A DNA stretch of 7,549 nucleotides from ZC4RG29 sp036273935. GTDB lineage: Bacteria > Bacteroidota > Bacteroidia > Cytophagales > Cyclobacteriaceae. A model generated the notes under the pieces. That model was not told where the DNA came from. It ran no database searches and saw only the letters and a program-made list of their open reading frames with translations. The DNA is taken from the NCBI GenBank assembly GCA_036273935.1, contig DASUGQ010000129.1, positions 1 through 7,549 of the forward strand. Direction: 5' to 3'. Positions 5,754 through 7,549 of the stretch are shown here, in pieces. Both the position numbers and the translations under genes were made by a program. Each line of letters starts with the position of its first letter. Positions within the stretch are counted from its first letter, which is position 1.

Positions 5754-6332
5754 TTATTTGCCGTCATTGCCGGGACTCTCCTCCTTCTTATCCTTGCTTA
5801 CAAAACGTTGAATCCTGCTCCCGATGTCACTGCTTTCATCCATCACGGAGTAGAGTTTTGTCACTTTATCCAGGGCAATACTACCTAACATATCCAATAC
5901 AAACAGATTCTCGTCATCATTGACCAGTACGAGCATGGCCAGCGTCTTTCCGTTTCTTTCTTTGATAAATACATCAAAGTTTTTTCCCTGATGGCGGCTG
6001 GTCATTACCTCTTCGAACGACTCGATCTTGTAGTCATTCACTACCTGCTTGTAGTTGACGTTGTTATCACCTTTCTTCACCATCAGGAATTTCATCTTTT
6101 CAATGTCCTTAATGATTTCATCAAACTCCTTGTCCTCCTGTTGATTGATCATCCGCAAGGTATTGTTATAAAAAAACAAGGAAAATGAATCGCTATACTT
6201 CTGCTGCAGCGCTTCAGTTGTTTTGCTCTGGGCCTTACACACCATGGAAGCAAAGAAGAGAATCAGGGCAATTATGATTGTGCGAGACATAAGCCGTTTG
6301 GTAATTGGTGTTCGAGCCGTTTTTAGTTTCAT
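5754..6332 (-). CDS. DUF4252 domain-containing secreted protein, second paralogue
   Basis: 192 residues from the ATG at 6332, six bases after the previous stop. An internal ATG at 6290 (Met15) would give a more usual signal peptide ('MSRTIIIALILFFASMVCKA'), so the start is uncertain. Cleavage is likely after 'CKA' at 32-34. The mature part aligns by eye with the neighbouring DUF4252 protein: 'FDVFIKERNGKTLAMLVLV' (119-137) and 'MLGSIALDKVTKLY' (148-161) match 'MKFLIKESGGKISELLMLM' and 'LFGEIDLKQISRI'. It has a charged tail (KDKKEESPGNDGK). It is predicted periplasmic or outer-membrane-associated, function unknown. It lies between its paralogue and the ABC ATPase gene (29 nt gap), in the same operon as the sigma factor. 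Confidence 0.8.
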   Translation of the reverse strand: MKLKTARTPITKRLMSRTIIIALILFFASMVCKAQSKTTEALQQKYSDSFSLFFYNNTLRMINQQEDKEFDEIIKDIEKMKFLMVKKGDNNVNYKQVVNDYKIESFEEVMTSRHQGKNFDVFIKERNGKTLAMLVLVNDDENLFVLDMLGSIALDKVTKLYSVMDESSDIGSRIQRFVSKDKKEESPGNDGK

Positions 6333-6338
6333 GAATGA

Positions 6339-6857
6339 CTAATTCTTTTTCATTTTCTCAAGGTTCTCCAACCCATCAACGTTCATTTTTTTGCCAATCC
6401 GCGATATTTGTTTAAGGTCAATTTCTCCAAAAAGGCTGAGGGCCATAAACTCATCGTCACCTCCCATGAGCATCAAAAGTTCGGAGATCTTTCCCCCGGA
6501 TTCCTTAATGAGAAATTTCATATCCTTGTCCTTATCGCGAACAGACATCAGTTCTTCGTACTCCTTTGGGGGCACAAGGGCGAAAGCTTCCTTATACAGG
6601 GTTCTCGCATTCCGGTCCTGATCCTTTGCAATAATTCGCAGTCCCTTTAGTTTGCTGATAGCCTCCAGCACCTCTTTATCTTCCGGTGTGTCGGCCTCCA
6701 TATTGGTAAACAGGCTAAACATCTTACTGGAAACATTTACTTGCGTGAATGATTCATCAGCAGCATACTTGTTGAAAAATTTTGTTATCGCGTCGTTCTG
6801 TGCCTGTGTCTCTGATGTAATCACTACGATTACCGCGACCATCCATATCTTATTCAT
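6339..6857 (-). CDS. DUF4252 domain-containing secreted protein, first paralogue
   Basis: 172 residues. Signal peptide 'MNKIWMVAVIVVITSETQAQ' with probable cleavage after QAQ and no lipobox. The mature domain (~24-155) shows the DUF4252 pattern: 'FFNKYAADESFTQVNVS' (27-43), 'GLRIIAKD' (72-79), 'FLIKESGGKISELLMLMGG' (115-133) and 'LFGEIDLKQIS' (142-152). The family is common in Bacteroidota, often beside an ECF sigma factor and its anti-sigma partner; its biochemical role is not known to me. Here it follows the anti-sigma-like gene by 31 nt and precedes a paralogue by 6 nt. A weak 'AAGGAT' directly precedes the ATG. A role in envelope stress or signal response is inference from context. Confidence 0.88.
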   Translation of the reverse strand: MNKIWMVAVIVVITSETQAQNDAITKFFNKYAADESFTQVNVSSKMFSLFTNMEADTPEDKEVLEAISKLKGLRIIAKDQDRNARTLYKEAFALVPPKEYEELMSVRDKDKDMKFLIKESGGKISELLMLMGGDDEFMALSLFGEIDLKQISRIGKKMNVDGLENLEKMKKN

Positions 6858-6888
6858 ATCCTTAATTTTTTAAATCGCTTAATAAATT

Positions 6889-7407
6889 TTATTGTTTTCC
6901 TTCTTCTTCATGCTTGCCCTCTATTTGTTCCTGGGCTTCGTTAAAGAGGTTAATTTTTTTTGCTTGTTCTTCTGCCGTACCAAAACTTTTAGAAATCATC
7001 ATCAATGCTTTTTTTGTTTCCTCAAAGGCCAACTGTGGATCATTATACGTGTCGACCATCTCTTGTGGCGTATTTTGACGTATCTCCGACCTTACAAACC
7101 AGATAGCAGTCATCAGCACGGCAATCCCCGCTGCTATCCGCAAAGAGTTATAAACGAGGTTGAATTTTCTGATTTTTCCCTTGTCCTCCTTTGGTTCAGC
7201 CGGAATGTTTTCATCAAAGGCCAGGTCGCCCACTGATTTTTTTTTCTGGTGTTGAAAGTATTGAAAGAGCAGTGAAGCTTCCCTGAATTGATCCGGAATT
7301 GTGCCGCCATTAAAAAACTCGCGCAATGACTGCTCTTCTTCAAGGGAAGTCTCACAATTCCAATACTTGCTCAACAATTCTTCGATTCGCTTAGAGTCCA
7401 TAGGCAT
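6889..7407 (-). CDS. anti-sigma factor-like single-pass membrane protein
   Basis: 172 residues. The N-terminal cytoplasmic part has 'RIEELLSKYWNCETSLEEEQ' (7-26), a common start of Bacteroidota proteins encoded next to ECF sigma factors. One membrane helix lies at about 89-106 ('LRIAAGIAVLMTAIWFV'). The C-terminal ~65 residues are charged and helical and would face the periplasm. There is no HxxxCxxC zinc motif: only one Cys (C18) is present, so this would not be a zinc-binding anti-sigma factor. It overlaps the sigma factor's 3' end by 17 nt (or 11 nt if Met3 at 7401 is the start), suggesting coupled translation. Likely job: hold the sigma factor at the membrane until a signal arrives. The anti-sigma role is inferred from position and style. 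Confidence 0.7.
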   Translation of the reverse strand: MPMDSKRIEELLSKYWNCETSLEEEQSLREFFNGGTIPDQFREASLLFQYFQHQKKKSVGDLAFDENIPAEPKEDKGKIRKFNLVYNSLRIAAGIAVLMTAIWFVRSEIRQNTPQEMVDTYNDPQLAFEETKKALMMISKSFGTAEEQAKKINLFNEAQEQIEGKHEEEGKQ

Positions 7408-7549
7408 TGATCTTTAACAGTTTCTCACGCACGGCGTTCCGAGCTCTAAACAGGTTCACTTTCACCTGGTTCATATCCAGTTCAAGTATCTCGCAAATCT
7501 CATTGTAGCTATATCCTTCCACATCGCGCAGGTGGATCACCTGTCGTTG
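7391..7549 (-). CDS. ECF-type RNA polymerase sigma factor, C-terminal region 4 (partial, 5' end outside window)
   Basis: 52 residues followed by TAA; the frame runs open to the window edge. The text 'QRQVIHLRDVEGYSYNEICE' continuing 'ILELDMNQVKVNLFRARNAV' is sigma-70 region 4.2: the helix-turn-helix that reads the -35/-33 promoter element, with 'GYSYNEICEIL' as the first helix pair and 'NQVKVNLFRAR' as the recognition helix. The short tail 'REKLLKINAYGL' is normal for ECF sigma factors, which end soon after region 4. It is the first visible gene of the leftward operon and overlaps the anti-sigma-like gene. It probably directs RNA polymerase to its own operon promoter, which lies outside the window. 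Confidence 0.9.
   Translation of the reverse strand, partial: QRQVIHLRDVEGYSYNEICEILELDMNQVKVNLFRARNAVREKLLKINAYGL

Noticed and set aside
6892..7236. Plus-strand frame of 114 codons opposite the anti-sigma-like gene
   Set aside because: Phe/Cys-rich antisense shadow of a clearly coding minus-strand gene.

Overview
The window looks like chromosomal DNA from a Bacteroidota bacterium, most likely a Cytophagales-type lineage. The grounds are tandem DUF4252 proteins behind an ECF sigma factor, an anti-sigma-like protein with the typical 'LLSKYWNCETSLEEEQ' N-terminus, an acidic stretch right after the lipoprotein cysteine, general scarcity of Shine-Dalgarno sites, and a TAnnTTTG-type -7 element. 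The lineage is inferred from protein style only.

Left part, rightward genes (1-2423): the end of a small conserved protein of unknown function (2-244); a lipoprotein with an Ig-like (BIG2) domain and a degenerate M23/LytM-like domain (419-1411); a gene-poor 388 bp stretch; and a free-standing NUMOD4-HNH-HTH protein (1800-2366). A strong 47-nt hairpin (2377-2423) separates the last gene from the next, convergent gene and probably terminates both.

Middle (2432-4044): a divergent Hsp20/alpha-crystallin-like small protein on the minus strand with an unusually good AGGAGG ribosome binding site; a SemiSWEET sugar transporter on the minus strand whose upstream region holds a candidate -7 box flanked by two dyads; and, divergently, a GNAT acetyltransferase.

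Right part (4019-7549), one leftward operon of six tightly packed genes: ECF sigma factor (C-terminal region 4 only, cut by the window edge), a single-pass anti-sigma-like membrane protein, two secreted DUF4252 paralogues, an ABC ATPase and its ABC-2 type permease. Intergenic distances are -17, 31, 6, 29 and about 5 nt. The layout suggests an envelope-stress or signal-responsive unit: the sigma/anti-sigma pair controls expression, the DUF4252 proteins act in the periplasm, and the ABC pair exports or extrudes an unknown compound. The last gene overlaps the convergent GNAT gene by 26 bp.

No rRNA, tRNA, CRISPR array, insertion sequence or integrase was seen. The strongest candidate for a less described system is the sigma/anti-sigma/DUF4252/DUF4252/ABC operon.
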